A stretch of 64,000 bases of DNA from Kribbella catacumbae DSM 19601 (GTDB lineage Bacteria > Actinomycetota > Actinomycetes > Propionibacteriales > Kribbellaceae), in assembly GCF_000372465.1 (NCBI RefSeq), contig NZ_AQUZ01000010.1, positions 62,001 to 126,000 on the forward strand. Direction: 5' to 3'. Positions 33,843 through 42,133 of this stretch are shown in pieces. The position numbers were made by a program, and so were the translations under genes. Numbering within the stretch: position 1 is the first letter of the stretch; each line of letters begins with the position of its first letter. The notes beneath the pieces are model-generated. The model did not search any database, was not told where the DNA came from, and saw only the letters and a program-made list of their open reading frames with translations.

Positions 33843-34927
33843 ACGGCAGCCAGCGCGCTCACGAGGTCGAGCGGGCGTTCGTCCGGCGCAGCTATCCGGA
33901 CTTCACTCATCAGGTAAGAGAAGCTGATCCCGCGGCTCGGCCACGCCCCATGGCGGGAGCCGCCGGCACCGGCATGACCGAAGACGTCGGCGGGCGTCCC
34001 CAGATTGCCCGCTGGGGTCTGCAGTTCGAAGCCGGCGCCATACGCCAGCTCGCTCCCCCAGAACGGCTCGATCCCGCGGCGGAGTTCCCGCCGCCCGAGC
34101 TGGACCGTCTCCGGCTTCAGCACCCGAACGCCGTCGACCTCGCCGAGCAGCGCCGCGTAGAACCGGGCCATCCCCCGCGCTGTCGCAAACCCACCGACCG
34201 CCGCGAGCCCCGCGCTCCGGTACTCCGCGCTGTTCCAGATCCGATCAGCACCCGGCACCAGCAACGGATTGCGAATCAACTGCCGCAACGGGTCAGTCTC
34301 CTCAGGGTCGCCCAGCACCCCGTCCGCCGCGACCATCGCGGAAGCCCTCGAATGCAACGCCGACGGCAAACCGACCCAGACCTCCAGGCCCAACGGAGCC
34401 GCGAACTCCTCGGCGAAGAACTCTCCCAGCGGCCGGCCGTCAGTACGCCGTACTAGCTCGTCGACCAGCCAGCCCCAAGTCGTCGCGTGATACATGAACG
34501 CCGCGCGCGGGTCATCCGACGGAGCCTGCGCGGCGAGCTGGGCGGCCACCGCGTCATGGTCGAGCAGATCGACCTTGCTGAAGTCCGTGCCCGGCAGGCG
34601 GGCTTGATGGGAGAGCACCTCGGCGACCGTGATGGCGTCCTTCCCAGCGGCACCGAAGGCCGGCCAGTACTTGCTGAGCGGCGCGTCCAGGGCGACCAGC
34701 CCGCGCTCGACCAGCAGCAGGACACAGGCCGACGCGAGCCCCTTGGTCCCGGAGAAGATCAGCTGGATCGTGTCCTCCCGCCAGTCCCGCCCACCCCACA
34801 GGTCCACCACGGGCCGTCCGTCGCGGTAGGCCGCGAACCCGGCGCCCAGCTCCTGCCGTTCGGTGAAGTTCCGCTCGAACGCCGCCGCGACGTGTTCGAA
34901 CCCGGTAGCCGTCCATCCAGAGATCAT
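33839..34927 (-). CDS. Serine beta-lactamase-like hydrolase (class C/EstB type)
   Basis: 362 residues of the beta-lactamase/penicillin-binding-like esterase family. The SxxK motif is FSGTKG (Ser59, Lys62) and the tyrosine motif is YHAT (Tyr146). FAAYRDGRPVVDLWGG is the typical N-terminal strand. There is no signal peptide, so an intracellular esterase such as EstB is more likely than a cell-wall enzyme. The operator-like motif at 34936-34954, eight bases before the ATG, is nearly identical to that of the TetR module at 27.9 kb, so the same regulator may control it. It follows the DUF457 gene closely. Confidence 0.9.
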   Translation of the reverse strand: MISGWTATGFEHVAAAFERNFTERQELGAGFAAYRDGRPVVDLWGGRDWREDTIQLIFSGTKGLASACVLLLVERGLVALDAPLSKYWPAFGAAGKDAITVAEVLSHQARLPGTDFSKVDLLDHDAVAAQLAAQAPSDDPRAAFMYHATTWGWLVDELVRRTDGRPLGEFFAEEFAAPLGLEVWVGLPSALHSRASAMVAADGVLGDPEETDPLRQLIRNPLLVPGADRIWNSAEYRSAGLAAVGGFATARGMARFYAALLGEVDGVRVLKPETVQLGRRELRRGIEPFWGSELAYGAGFELQTPAGNLGTPADVFGHAGAGGSRHGAWPSRGISFSYLMSEVRIAAPDERPLDLVSALAAV

Positions 34928-34935
34928 GGTGAGAT

Positions 34936-34954
34936 AGTACCGACCGGTTCGATC
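34936..34954. promoter_or_regulatory. Putative TetR operator, copy 3
   Basis: AGTACCGACCGGTTCGATC differs by one base from the operator at 27976-27994, seven kilobases away. It lies just upstream of the serine hydrolase start and touches the stop codon of the DUF457 gene. Confidence 0.6.
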
Positions 34955-35766
34955 TATTGGCTACCGGCGATCCAGACCGAAGTGGTGGAAACTATCGCCG
35001 TGTAGACGTCGCGGAGGATCGGCATCGCGCCGGGCAGCAGGAGCACGCCGGCGATGATCAGGGCGGGAGCGATCAGCAGGTTCTCGACCCAGCCGCCGGT
35101 GCGGAAGCGCAGGTGCCGGGGCAGGCGGATCTCGTACCAGGTCTCGCCGCGGATCGGGAGCGGCCAGAGCCATGGGCAGCCGGAGCGGGTCAGGCTGTCG
35201 CCCAGACAGTGCACGAACATGCCGACGGCGACAGCCACACCAATCCAGCCGCCGATCTCCCCCAGGCCGTTGTGCAGCGCCTCGACCGCCGACGTGCCCG
35301 GTAACCACGTCCCGGCGATCGTCCACGTGCCCGCGCCGAGTACCACCAGCAGAACCCAGTCGCCCAGCGCACCAGCGGCAAGGATCAGCCCAAGCAGAGC
35401 AACAGCCAGTACTGCGCGCCAGCCACCCGCCGCGCCCGCACTCGAGGTCGCGAAGCCGAGCAGGACGGCAGCCACCAAGGTGTGACTCGCGTGCCGATGC
35501 TGGCCGGTGCTGTCCTCGTCGCGCGGCCCTTTGGTGAGTGAGTACAGCAGGCTCGAGAAGGCCCGCACCACACTGGAGACGAACCCGGTGATCGGCCCGA
35601 GCAACCGCGACGCTCCGGCTCCCGGATGGTCGAGGTCAGGCAGCAACGCGTACCCCGCTGTCGCGGCGGCGAACGGCACCACCTCGGCGACCGACGTCAG
35701 CCCCACCATCGGCGCGACCGCGAGCCCCGCACACCAACCGGACAACGCATGCGAACGCCCCATCAC
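34954..35766 (-). CDS. DUF457/YdjM-type membrane metal-dependent hydrolase-like protein
   Basis: 270-residue membrane protein. GRSHALSGWCAGLAVAP at the start, DLDHPGAGASRLLGP (about residues 44-58), QHRHASHTLVAA (about 89-100) and FVHCLGDSLTRSGCPWLWP are the conserved His/Asp patches of DUF457 proteins, often annotated as metal-dependent hydrolases. Five to six hydrophobic helices are visible. The biochemical role is not established. It is on the same strand as the serine hydrolase gene, with 26 nt between them. Confidence 0.88.
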   Translation of the reverse strand: MMGRSHALSGWCAGLAVAPMVGLTSVAEVVPFAAATAGYALLPDLDHPGAGASRLLGPITGFVSSVVRAFSSLLYSLTKGPRDEDSTGQHRHASHTLVAAVLLGFATSSAGAAGGWRAVLAVALLGLILAAGALGDWVLLVVLGAGTWTIAGTWLPGTSAVEALHNGLGEIGGWIGVAVAVGMFVHCLGDSLTRSGCPWLWPLPIRGETWYEIRLPRHLRFRTGGWVENLLIAPALIIAGVLLLPGAMPILRDVYTAIVSTTSVWIAGSQ

Positions 35767-35864
35767 GGCGCCCCACCCCCATCAGTCGTACTGTGTCGAC
35801 TTCATTGAGGGCCAATCCTTCCAGCGTCGACCGACAGTTCCGGGGAGGCGCACAGGGGTTTCGG

Positions 35865-37490
35865 TCACCGTGTCATCGGAGGCCATTGGTAGGTCGGCTT
35901 CTTCTTAAGAGCGGCGCTGCCGGTGAAGGGGATGGCCTCAACCTCGCAGACTGTTCCGGCTTTTGGCACGGCCCCGGTGAGGAGGTAGCCGCTGGCGTAG
36001 GCGTCGGCGCAACTGGAGGTGAAGAGAGAAGTGTGGCCCCAGCCGTTGACGGTCAGCAGGCGGGCGTTGCCGAGGATCTTCGAGGTGCTGACGGCGTCCT
36101 CGTAGCGGGTGGCGGGATCCCAGCGTTGGCCGATGACCAGGACCGGGTTGGCGGTGCGCTTGTTGAACGGGCCCAGGTAGCGGTCGCTGTCATGGCCCGG
36201 CCAGCTGGCGCAGGCGCTCGCCGACCAGTTCCACGGGCGGCCGAAGTACGGCCACTTGCGATCGGCGGCATGGGCCGCGTTGGCCCAGGCGGAGACATGG
36301 AAGGGCTTCAGCGAGTCCGTGCACCACACACCGTAGAAGCCTTCAGCGCCCTGGGCGTACGGCGTCTCGGCGCGTGCGGCCCGGGCTTTGCTGACCTTCG
36401 CGAAGGATGCGGTGTCGAGACCCTGGAGGTAATCGGCCAGTACTGGGTAGGTACCCCCCGAGTACAGATCGCCGAGCGACTCCCCCACCATGTCGGCGTA
36501 GGTGACCACCGTGGTCCCGCCCTGTCCGTCCGGGAGCTTGATCGGATTCTTGAGCAGCCGGGCCGCGAGGGCGTCGTACCGGGCCTTCGGATCGCCGGCG
36601 CTGAAGGCGCACCTCGGTCCGGCGGCCTTGCACAGCTTGAAGAACTGCAGCAGTGACTGGTACGCGCCCTGCTCACTTTCCAGGCGCGCGTCGGGTGACT
36701 TGGTGAGCCACTCGAGACCGCGGCCGGTGGCGTCCGAGATCGGGTCGATCACGCCGTCGATGATGACCGCACGCACCTTGCCCGGGAACAGGTTCGCGTA
36801 GACCGAGCCGATGTAGGAGCCGTAGGAGAAGCCGCCGTACGTCAGCTTCTTGTCACCGACCGCGGCGCGCAGCAGGTCCAGGTCGCGGGCGACATTGGCT
36901 GTCGACATGTGGTCGATGATCGGGCCGGCGTACTTGCGGCACGACTTCACGTAGGCACGGTCGAAGCCGACCCACGCGCGCTCCTCGGCCCGGGTGACCG
37001 GGAAGACGAAGGGTGCCGTCGCCGCGTCGGCCTGCTCCTGGGTCTTGAAGCACGTCAGCGGAGTACTGCGCGCAACCCCTCGCGGGTCGAAACCGATCAG
37101 GTCGAAGCGCGCCCGCACCGCGTCGGAGTACAGGTAGGGGCCGAGGCCCTGGACGAACTCGACGCCCGAGCCGCCAGGGCCGCCGGGGTTCAGGAACAGT
37201 GAGCCGATCCGGTGCTCCTGGTCGGTGGCGCGCAGCCTGGTCAGCGCGAGTGAGATCTTCGCGCCACCTGGGTTGTCGTAGTCCAGCGGCACCTGGACCG
37301 TGGCGCAGTCGTACTCCGGAAACTGCTCACTGCAGAGCTTCCAGTCGATCTTCGGCACCTGCGGACCGGTGCCGGCCGAAGCAGAAACCGAAGCCGGCTC
37401 TCGGGTGAGCGCGGCCGAAGCCGGCACCGTAGTCAGCAGACCGGCGGCAAGCGCGCCGATCGTGGCGAACGTCATCCAGCGTCGTGACAT
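35865..37490 (-). CDS. Secreted alpha/beta hydrolase with TAP-like C-terminal domain
   Basis: 541 residues. A Sec signal peptide (RRWMTFATIGALAAGLLTTV, cleavage near ASA at residue 27) leads into an alpha/beta hydrolase domain with NPGGPGGSG (oxyanion region), GFDPRGV, and the nucleophile in GGFSYGSYIG. The C-terminal TAP-like domain contains VLVIGQRWDPATRYEDA (aspartate) and NGWGHTSLF (histidine). This is the tripeptidyl aminopeptidase family of Streptomyces, extracellular exopeptidases. A second family member is at 45415-47133. It follows paaE by 85 nt but is probably a separate unit. Confidence 0.93.
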   Translation of the reverse strand: MSRRWMTFATIGALAAGLLTTVPASAALTREPASVSASAGTGPQVPKIDWKLCSEQFPEYDCATVQVPLDYDNPGGAKISLALTRLRATDQEHRIGSLFLNPGGPGGSGVEFVQGLGPYLYSDAVRARFDLIGFDPRGVARSTPLTCFKTQEQADAATAPFVFPVTRAEERAWVGFDRAYVKSCRKYAGPIIDHMSTANVARDLDLLRAAVGDKKLTYGGFSYGSYIGSVYANLFPGKVRAVIIDGVIDPISDATGRGLEWLTKSPDARLESEQGAYQSLLQFFKLCKAAGPRCAFSAGDPKARYDALAARLLKNPIKLPDGQGGTTVVTYADMVGESLGDLYSGGTYPVLADYLQGLDTASFAKVSKARAARAETPYAQGAEGFYGVWCTDSLKPFHVSAWANAAHAADRKWPYFGRPWNWSASACASWPGHDSDRYLGPFNKRTANPVLVIGQRWDPATRYEDAVSTSKILGNARLLTVNGWGHTSLFTSSCADAYASGYLLTGAVPKAGTVCEVEAIPFTGSAALKKKPTYQWPPMTR

Positions 37491-37575
37491 CGAGACCCCC
37501 AGGGCGGATGGACCGGAGTGTCGGATTCTGCCTCATCAACCCGGTCACCGGCACTGCACGACAGCTTCCTGTCAC

Positions 37576-38658
37576 TCAGGCGTCGAAGTCGAGCGTGACC
37601 TTCTCGCTGGTCGGGTGCGACTGGCAGGTGAGCACGTAGCCCGCCCGGATCTCGTCCGGTTCGAGCGCCCAGTTCGTGTCCATCCGCACCGAGCCCTCGA
37701 CCACCTTGGCCCGGCAGGTCCCGCAGACTCCGCCCTTGCACGCAAAGGGAGCATCCGTCCGTACTGCGAGCGTCGCGTCGAGGACTGCCTTCGCGTGCTC
37801 GCCCAGCTGGAACGTCGAGCGGCGGCCGTCGAGGATGACGGTCACCTCGGCCGCCTCCCCGTCGATCACGTTCTCCTCGACGCGTGCCACCGGCGCTTCG
37901 TCGCCGACATGGAACAGTTCGGCGTGAACGCTCTCGCGCGGAACCTCTTGATCGAGCAGCAGTTCCTGCGCGCCGACGACCATCGCGTACGGCCCGCAGA
38001 GGAACCACTCGTCGACGGACTTCACCGGCAGGATCGTGTCGATCATCCGGCGCAGCCGATCGCTGTCGATCCGGCCGCTGAACAGCTCGACATCCGTCGA
38101 CTCGCGCGACAGCACGTGCACCAGGTGCAGCCGTTCGGCGTACCGGTCCTTCAAGTCGGCGAGGTCGTCCGCGAACATGACCGAACCAGCCGTGCGATTC
38201 CCGTACAGCAAGGTGACCCGGCTCTGCGGCTCGACCTGGAGGATGGTCGCGATCAGCGAGAGCACCGGCGTGATCCCGCTGCCCGCCGCGACGAAGGCGT
38301 AGTGCTTCGCGTGAGCGGGGTCGAGCGGCGTCCCGAACCGGCCGAGTGGCGTCATCACGTCGATCGTGTCGCCGGGCTTCAGGCCGGACGCGGCGTACGA
38401 CGAGAAGTCGCCGCCCGGGATCCGCTTGACCGCGATCCGCAGTACACCGGAACCGGCCGGCGAGCAGATCGAGTAGCTGCGCCGGATCTCGTCGCCCGGC
38501 CGCCGGACGGTCAGGTGCTGGCCCGCGGCGAACTCATACTCCGCCGCGAGTTCCGCCGGTACGTCGAAGGTGATCGCGACCGAGTCCTCGGTGATCAGAT
38601 CGATCGCCTTCACCGTCAAAGGATGGAAGGTCGCCCTGCGGCGCGTAATCGTCGTCAT
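37576..38658 (-). CDS. paaE: 1,2-phenylacetyl-CoA epoxidase reductase subunit PaaE
   Basis: 360-residue flavin and iron-sulfur reductase that feeds electrons to the PaaABC epoxidase. A ferredoxin-NADP reductase-like FAD domain (QHLTVRRPGDEIRRSYSIC) and NAD(P) domain (FVAAGSGITPVLSLIATIL) are followed by a plant-type 2Fe-2S domain with CKGGVCGTC and a final cysteine in LTCQSHP. The ATG at 38658 lies one base after the paaD stop. Last gene of the paaABCDE operon. Confidence 0.96.
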   Translation of the reverse strand: MTTITRRRATFHPLTVKAIDLITEDSVAITFDVPAELAAEYEFAAGQHLTVRRPGDEIRRSYSICSPAGSGVLRIAVKRIPGGDFSSYAASGLKPGDTIDVMTPLGRFGTPLDPAHAKHYAFVAAGSGITPVLSLIATILQVEPQSRVTLLYGNRTAGSVMFADDLADLKDRYAERLHLVHVLSRESTDVELFSGRIDSDRLRRMIDTILPVKSVDEWFLCGPYAMVVGAQELLLDQEVPRESVHAELFHVGDEAPVARVEENVIDGEAAEVTVILDGRRSTFQLGEHAKAVLDATLAVRTDAPFACKGGVCGTCRAKVVEGSVRMDTNWALEPDEIRAGYVLTCQSHPTSEKVTLDFDA

Positions 38659-38659
38659 C

Positions 38660-39139
38660 TCAAATCGCCTTGAAGTGGTCGAAAGGCTCACGGCAGGAGT
38701 TGCACCGCCACAGCGACTTGCAGGAGGTGGATCCGAACCGGCTCAGCTCCGAGGTGTCCGGCGAACCGCACAGCGGGCACCGGAGGGTCAGGCTCAGCGA
38801 CACCGGCCCGCCGACCGCGCGACGGCCCGTCGGCGGAGCGATCCCGTACTCCGTCAGCTTGGCCTTGCCCTCGTCGCTCATCCAGTCCGTCGTCCAGGCC
38901 GGCGACAACACCGTCTCGACGCGGCCCTTCAGGTGGAGGGAGTCCAGGGTCAGCTCGACCTCGTGCTTGATGAGATCCATCGCGGGACAGCCGGAGTACG
39001 TCGGAGTGATCGTGACGACCACCTCGTCGCCCTCGTGCCGGACGCCGCGCAGTACGCCGAGGTCAGCGATCGTCAGGACCGGTACTTCGGGGTCCGCGAC
39101 CTCACCGACTGCTTCGAAGATCGCCGTGTCACTCACCAT
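38660..39139 (-). CDS. paaD: 1,2-phenylacetyl-CoA epoxidase assembly subunit PaaD
   Basis: 159 residues. An N-terminal DUF59/MIP18-like domain (DPEVPVLTIADLGVLRGV, YSGCPAMDLI) and a C-terminal metal-binding segment with CPLC and CNSC pairs identify PaaD, thought to help iron-sulfur maturation of the complex. Start ATG 39139 (or the adjoining GTG 39136) overlaps the end of paaC by a few bases. The frame runs further upstream but the N-terminus chosen fits the family. Confidence 0.94.
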   Translation of the reverse strand: MVSDTAIFEAVGEVADPEVPVLTIADLGVLRGVRHEGDEVVVTITPTYSGCPAMDLIKHEVELTLDSLHLKGRVETVLSPAWTTDWMSDEGKAKLTEYGIAPPTGRRAVGGPVSLSLTLRCPLCGSPDTSELSRFGSTSCKSLWRCNSCREPFDHFKAI

Positions 39140-39888
39140 GACGCTCCTGGGTGTGAGCGCGCGACATGCTGCAACTCCGCGAGCAAGTACCCGAAGTGCT
39201 CGGTATGGCGACCGTCGCGGCCACCGCTGTGCTGGTACGCCGACGTCGGCCGCTCGCAGGTGGACTCGTCGATCACCTGGTTGACCCGGCGCAGCCACTC
39301 CTCCTCCAGCGTCGACGGATCGACGGCGACGTCGAGCCGCTGCACCAACTCGTCGGAGGCGAACAGTTCGGCCGTGTACGGCCACATCGCGTCGAGGCCT
39401 GCCTGCATCCGGCGGTGGCTCTCGTCGGTGCCGTCACCCAGCCGCAGTACCCATTGGGTGGCGTGGTCGACGTGGTACGCGACCTCCTTCACCGCCTTGC
39501 CCGCGACTCCCGCCAGGGTCTCGTCGGTGCCTCCGCGCAGCTCTTCGTAGAGCAGGTGCTGGTACGTCGCGAAGTACAGGAGCTTGGCGATGGTCTGGGC
39601 GAAGTCGCCGTTCGGCAGCTCGCACAGCTGGAGGTTGAGGAACTCACGCTCGTCGCGGAAGTAGGCCAGGTCGTCCTCGGATCGGCCCGCGCCCTCGACC
39701 GTACCGGCGTACTGGAGCAGGGATCGCGCCTGGCCCAGCTGGTCGAGGCCGATGTTGCCCAGGGCAACGTCTTCCTCGAGTTGCGGTGCGGCCGCGATCC
39801 ACTCGGCGGTCCGCTGCGCCGCGATCAGCGCGTCGTCGCCGAGGCGGAGCGAATAGGTACTGAGGTCATTGGCGCGGGGGTCGCTCAC
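39133..39888 (-). CDS. paaC: 1,2-phenylacetyl-CoA epoxidase structural subunit PaaC
   Basis: 251-residue ferritin-like helical protein that pairs with PaaA. LGDDALIAAQRTAEW, LGNIGLDQLGQARSLL and LRGGTDETLAGVAGKAVKEV are PaaC landmarks. The GTG at 39888 overlaps the paaB stop (GTGA). Confidence 0.95.
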   Translation of the reverse strand: MSDPRANDLSTYSLRLGDDALIAAQRTAEWIAAAPQLEEDVALGNIGLDQLGQARSLLQYAGTVEGAGRSEDDLAYFRDEREFLNLQLCELPNGDFAQTIAKLLYFATYQHLLYEELRGGTDETLAGVAGKAVKEVAYHVDHATQWVLRLGDGTDESHRRMQAGLDAMWPYTAELFASDELVQRLDVAVDPSTLEEEWLRRVNQVIDESTCERPTSAYQHSGGRDGRHTEHFGYLLAELQHVARSHPGASW

Positions 39889-40187
39889 AGGTGCTCGACG
39901 CCTTCCGGGACCTGGTAGAAGGTCGGATGCCGGTAGACCTTGTCGGCAGCCGGGTCGAAGAACTCGTCCTTCTCGTCCGGGCTCGACGCGGTGATGTCGG
40001 TGGCCGGCACGACCCAGATCGAAACACCTTCCTGGCGGCGGGTGTAGACGTCGCGGGCGTTACGCAGCGCCATCGTCGCGTCCGGCGCGTGCAGGCTGCC
40101 GACGTGAACGTGCGACAGGCCCCGGCGGGATCGGACGAAGACCTCCCAGAGCGGCTCGATCGGCGCGCGCTTGGCACCTTCGGTCAT
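39885..40187 (-). CDS. paaB: 1,2-phenylacetyl-CoA epoxidase subunit PaaB
   Basis: 100-residue bridging subunit of the epoxidase. [20 protein letters not shown] and [15 protein letters not shown] are the family signature. The ATG overlaps the paaA stop by four bases, continuing the chain of translational coupling. Confidence 0.95.
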   Translation of the reverse strand: MTEGAKRAPIEPLWEVFVRSRRGLSHVHVGSLHAPDATMALRNARDVYTRRQEGVSIWVVPATDITASSPDEKDEFFDPAADKVYRHPTFYQVPEGVEHL

Positions 40188-41113
40188 GCTGCGCTCCCCT
40201 GCATCTTCTTCGCCTGCTTCTCGGCGTACGCCGCGGCTGCCTCGCGGACCCAGGCGCCGTCCTCGTGCGCCTTCACCCGGTGCGCGAGCCGCTCCTGGTT
40301 ACACGGACCGTTGCCCTTGACAACTTCATACAGCTCGGCGAAGTCCGGCTGGGTGAAGCTGTAGCGCCCGGTCGCCTCGTCATAGGTCAGCTCGTCGTCC
40401 GGCACCCGGATGCCGAGTACGTCGGCTTGCGGCACCGTCATGTCGACGAACCGCTGCCGCAGCTCGTCGTTACTGTGCCGCTTGATCCCCCACGCCATCG
40501 ACTGCTCCGAGTGGGTCGAGCTCGCGTCCGGCGGACCGAACATCATCAGGCTCGGCCACCACCAGCGATTGAGCGCATCCTGCGCCATCTCCTTCTGCGC
40601 CGGCGTGCCGTTGCACAGCGTGTGCAGGATCTCGAAGCCCTGCCGCTGATGGAACGACTCCTCCTTGCAGACCCGGACCATCGCTCGCGCGTACGGACCG
40701 TACGAGCAGCGGCACAGCGGCACCTGGTTGACGATCGCGGCGCCGTCGACGAGCCAGCCGATCGCGCCGATATCGGCCCAGGTCAGCGTCGGGTAGTTGA
40801 AGATGCTGGAGTACTTCTGCTTGCCGGCGTGCAACAGGTCCAGCAGGTCGGCGCGATCCACCCCGAGCGTCTCGGCCGCGGCGTACAGGTAGAGGCCGTG
40901 GCCGGCCTCGTCCTGGACCTTCGCCATCAGGATCGCCTTGCGGCGCAGTGACGGCGCGCGGCTGATCCAGTTGCCCTCGGGCTGCATGCCGATGATCTCG
41001 GAGTGCGCGTGCTGTGCGATCTGCCGGATCAGGGTCTTGCGGTACCCCTCGGGCATCGCGTCGCGCGGCTCGATCCGGCCGTCGGCGTCGATCGTCGCCT
41101 GGAAGCTGTCCAT
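40184..41113 (-). CDS. paaA: 1,2-phenylacetyl-CoA epoxidase catalytic subunit PaaA
   Basis: 309-residue di-iron monooxygenase subunit that epoxidises phenylacetyl-CoA. Iron ligands appear in [10 protein letters not shown] and [10 protein letters not shown] (EExxH). [20 protein letters not shown] precedes the first. The ATG 41113 gives [16 protein letters not shown] 41125 is also possible, and neither has a clear ribosome site. It is the first gene of paaABCDE, and a long inverted repeat lies 19 bp upstream. Ring-opening and beta-oxidation genes of the pathway and the CoA ligase are not in this window, so they must lie elsewhere. Confidence 0.96.
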   Translation of the reverse strand: MDSFQATIDADGRIEPRDAMPEGYRKTLIRQIAQHAHSEIIGMQPEGNWISRAPSLRRKAILMAKVQDEAGHGLYLYAAAETLGVDRADLLDLLHAGKQKYSSIFNYPTLTWADIGAIGWLVDGAAIVNQVPLCRCSYGPYARAMVRVCKEESFHQRQGFEILHTLCNGTPAQKEMAQDALNRWWWPSLMMFGPPDASSTHSEQSMAWGIKRHSNDELRQRFVDMTVPQADVLGIRVPDDELTYDEATGRYSFTQPDFAELYEVVKGNGPCNQERLAHRVKAHEDGAWVREAAAAYAEKQAKKMQGSAA

Positions 41114-41131
41114 GACCCCGAGCATAGCCGA

Positions 41132-41174
41132 CTTGTGACACTTCGTCTGCAGAATCGACAGCAAGTGTCACAAG
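41132..41174. promoter_or_regulatory. Inverted-repeat operator upstream of paaA
   Basis: Perfect 12-bp arms CTTGTGACACTT (41132-41143) and AAGTGTCACAAG (41163-41174), 19 bp apart, just upstream of the paaA start. The position suggests a regulator binding site for the paa operon. Confidence 0.7.
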
Positions 41175-41280
41175 GGGTGCCAGCACCACCACAGGAGTGG
41201 GGTCAGACCGCTGGGACGGCGCCGGCCACGGCAGCAGGATTGAGTTAACAGCTCAACCCCTCCACAGTTATCGAAAGGGT

Positions 41281-41397
41281 GAATCCCCCGCGGCCGCAGT
41301 ACTGGTCTGGACGGTCTCGGTGGCCGGGGCCTACCAGATGAAGAAGCGCTCGTACCGCGGTCCGGCGGAAACGCTGCTCCGCAAGCTCACGTACTGA
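41281..41397 (+). pseudogene. C-terminal remnant of a DUF418-type membrane protein
   Basis: The translated end AAVLVWTVSVAGAYQMKKRS followed by YRGPAETLLRKLTY and a stop resembles the C-terminus of DUF418 proteins (RxGPxEWLLRxLTY). Only about 37 residues remain and there is no start or upstream domain; the bases before it are the paa regulatory region. A strong terminator follows at 41412, as if the tail and terminator of a lost gene were left behind. The match is from memory and needs a profile search. Confidence 0.5.
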
Positions 41398-41411
41398 CCA
41401 CTCCCCCGACC

Positions 41412-41459
41412 GCCTTCGGCAGGACACCTCCCCGACGGGTGTCCTGCCGAAGGCCTTTG
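41412..41459 (+). terminator. Rho-independent-type terminator
   Basis: A perfect 16-bp stem, GCCTTCGGCAGGACAC (41412-41427) with GTGTCCTGCCGAAGGC (41439-41454), an 11-nt loop and CTTTGT after it. It follows the DUF418 remnant and precedes the GNAT gene. Confidence 0.8.
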
Positions 41460-41484
41460 TCATCCGCTTTGAAAGGATGGGGGC

Positions 41485-42099
41485 ATGAACCACGACGACT
41501 TCGGCGTACCGGAACCGGAAAGCCTGACCTCGATGGGCGCCACTGACGAGCCGATCGCCGAGTCGAGCGTCCGGCTGGCGCTGCCGGCCGAGGCGGATGC
41601 GATCGGCGAGATCCAGGTAGCGGCGTGGCGCCGGTCGTACGACGGCCTGCTGCCCGCGGACGTACTGGCCGACCTCAACCCCGCGCAGTTCGCCGCCCAG
41701 TGGCGTGCTGCTCTCATCGCTCCCGGCGAGGCTCGCAACCGGGTGATGGTCGCGCTGGCCGGCCGGACCCTCGTCGGCTTCGCAGCGATCACCGCCTCCG
41801 ACGACCCGGACTCCGACCCCCGCCACGACGCCCTGGTCGCCGAACTGGCGGTCGACCCCGAAGCCACTCGCGCCGGCCACGGCTCCCGGCTGCTGAACGC
41901 GGTCGTCGACACGATCCGCGCCGACGGCTTCAGCCGCGTGACCGTCTGGGTGAACTCGACGGACGACGTACTGCGTTCCTTCTACACCGACTCCGGCTGG
42001 GCACCCGACGGCGCCCATCGCGAACTCGACCTGTACGGCGACGGCACGGTCCGCGTGAAGCAGATCCGGCTGCACACGGATCCCTCAGCCGAGGACTAA
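41485..42099 (+). CDS. GNAT family N-acetyltransferase
   Basis: 204 residues. After a ~30-residue lead the GNAT fold begins with VRLALPAEADAIGEIQVAAW; motif A is ELAVDPEATRAGHGSRLLNA (acetyl-CoA loop RAGHGS), and YTDSGWAPDG is the usual C-terminal part. The substrate is unknown. The ATG at 41485 follows GGATGGGGGC. It stands alone between the terminator at 41412 and the convergent GlxA-type regulator gene. Confidence 0.92.
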   Translation: MNHDDFGVPEPESLTSMGATDEPIAESSVRLALPAEADAIGEIQVAAWRRSYDGLLPADVLADLNPAQFAAQWRAALIAPGEARNRVMVALAGRTLVGFAAITASDDPDSDPRHDALVAELAVDPEATRAGHGSRLLNAVVDTIRADGFSRVTVWVNSTDDVLRSFYTDSGWAPDGAHRELDLYGDGTVRVKQIRLHTDPSAED

Positions 42100-42133
42100 G
42101 CGTTGAGCAGCCCGCCAGGCGGTGGGCAGCCCG

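Noticed and set aside
41132..41174. Treating the paa inverted repeat as a CRP/GlxR site
   Set aside because: Half sites contain TGTGA and TCACA, but the spacing between them is far longer than the 6 bases of a CRP site.
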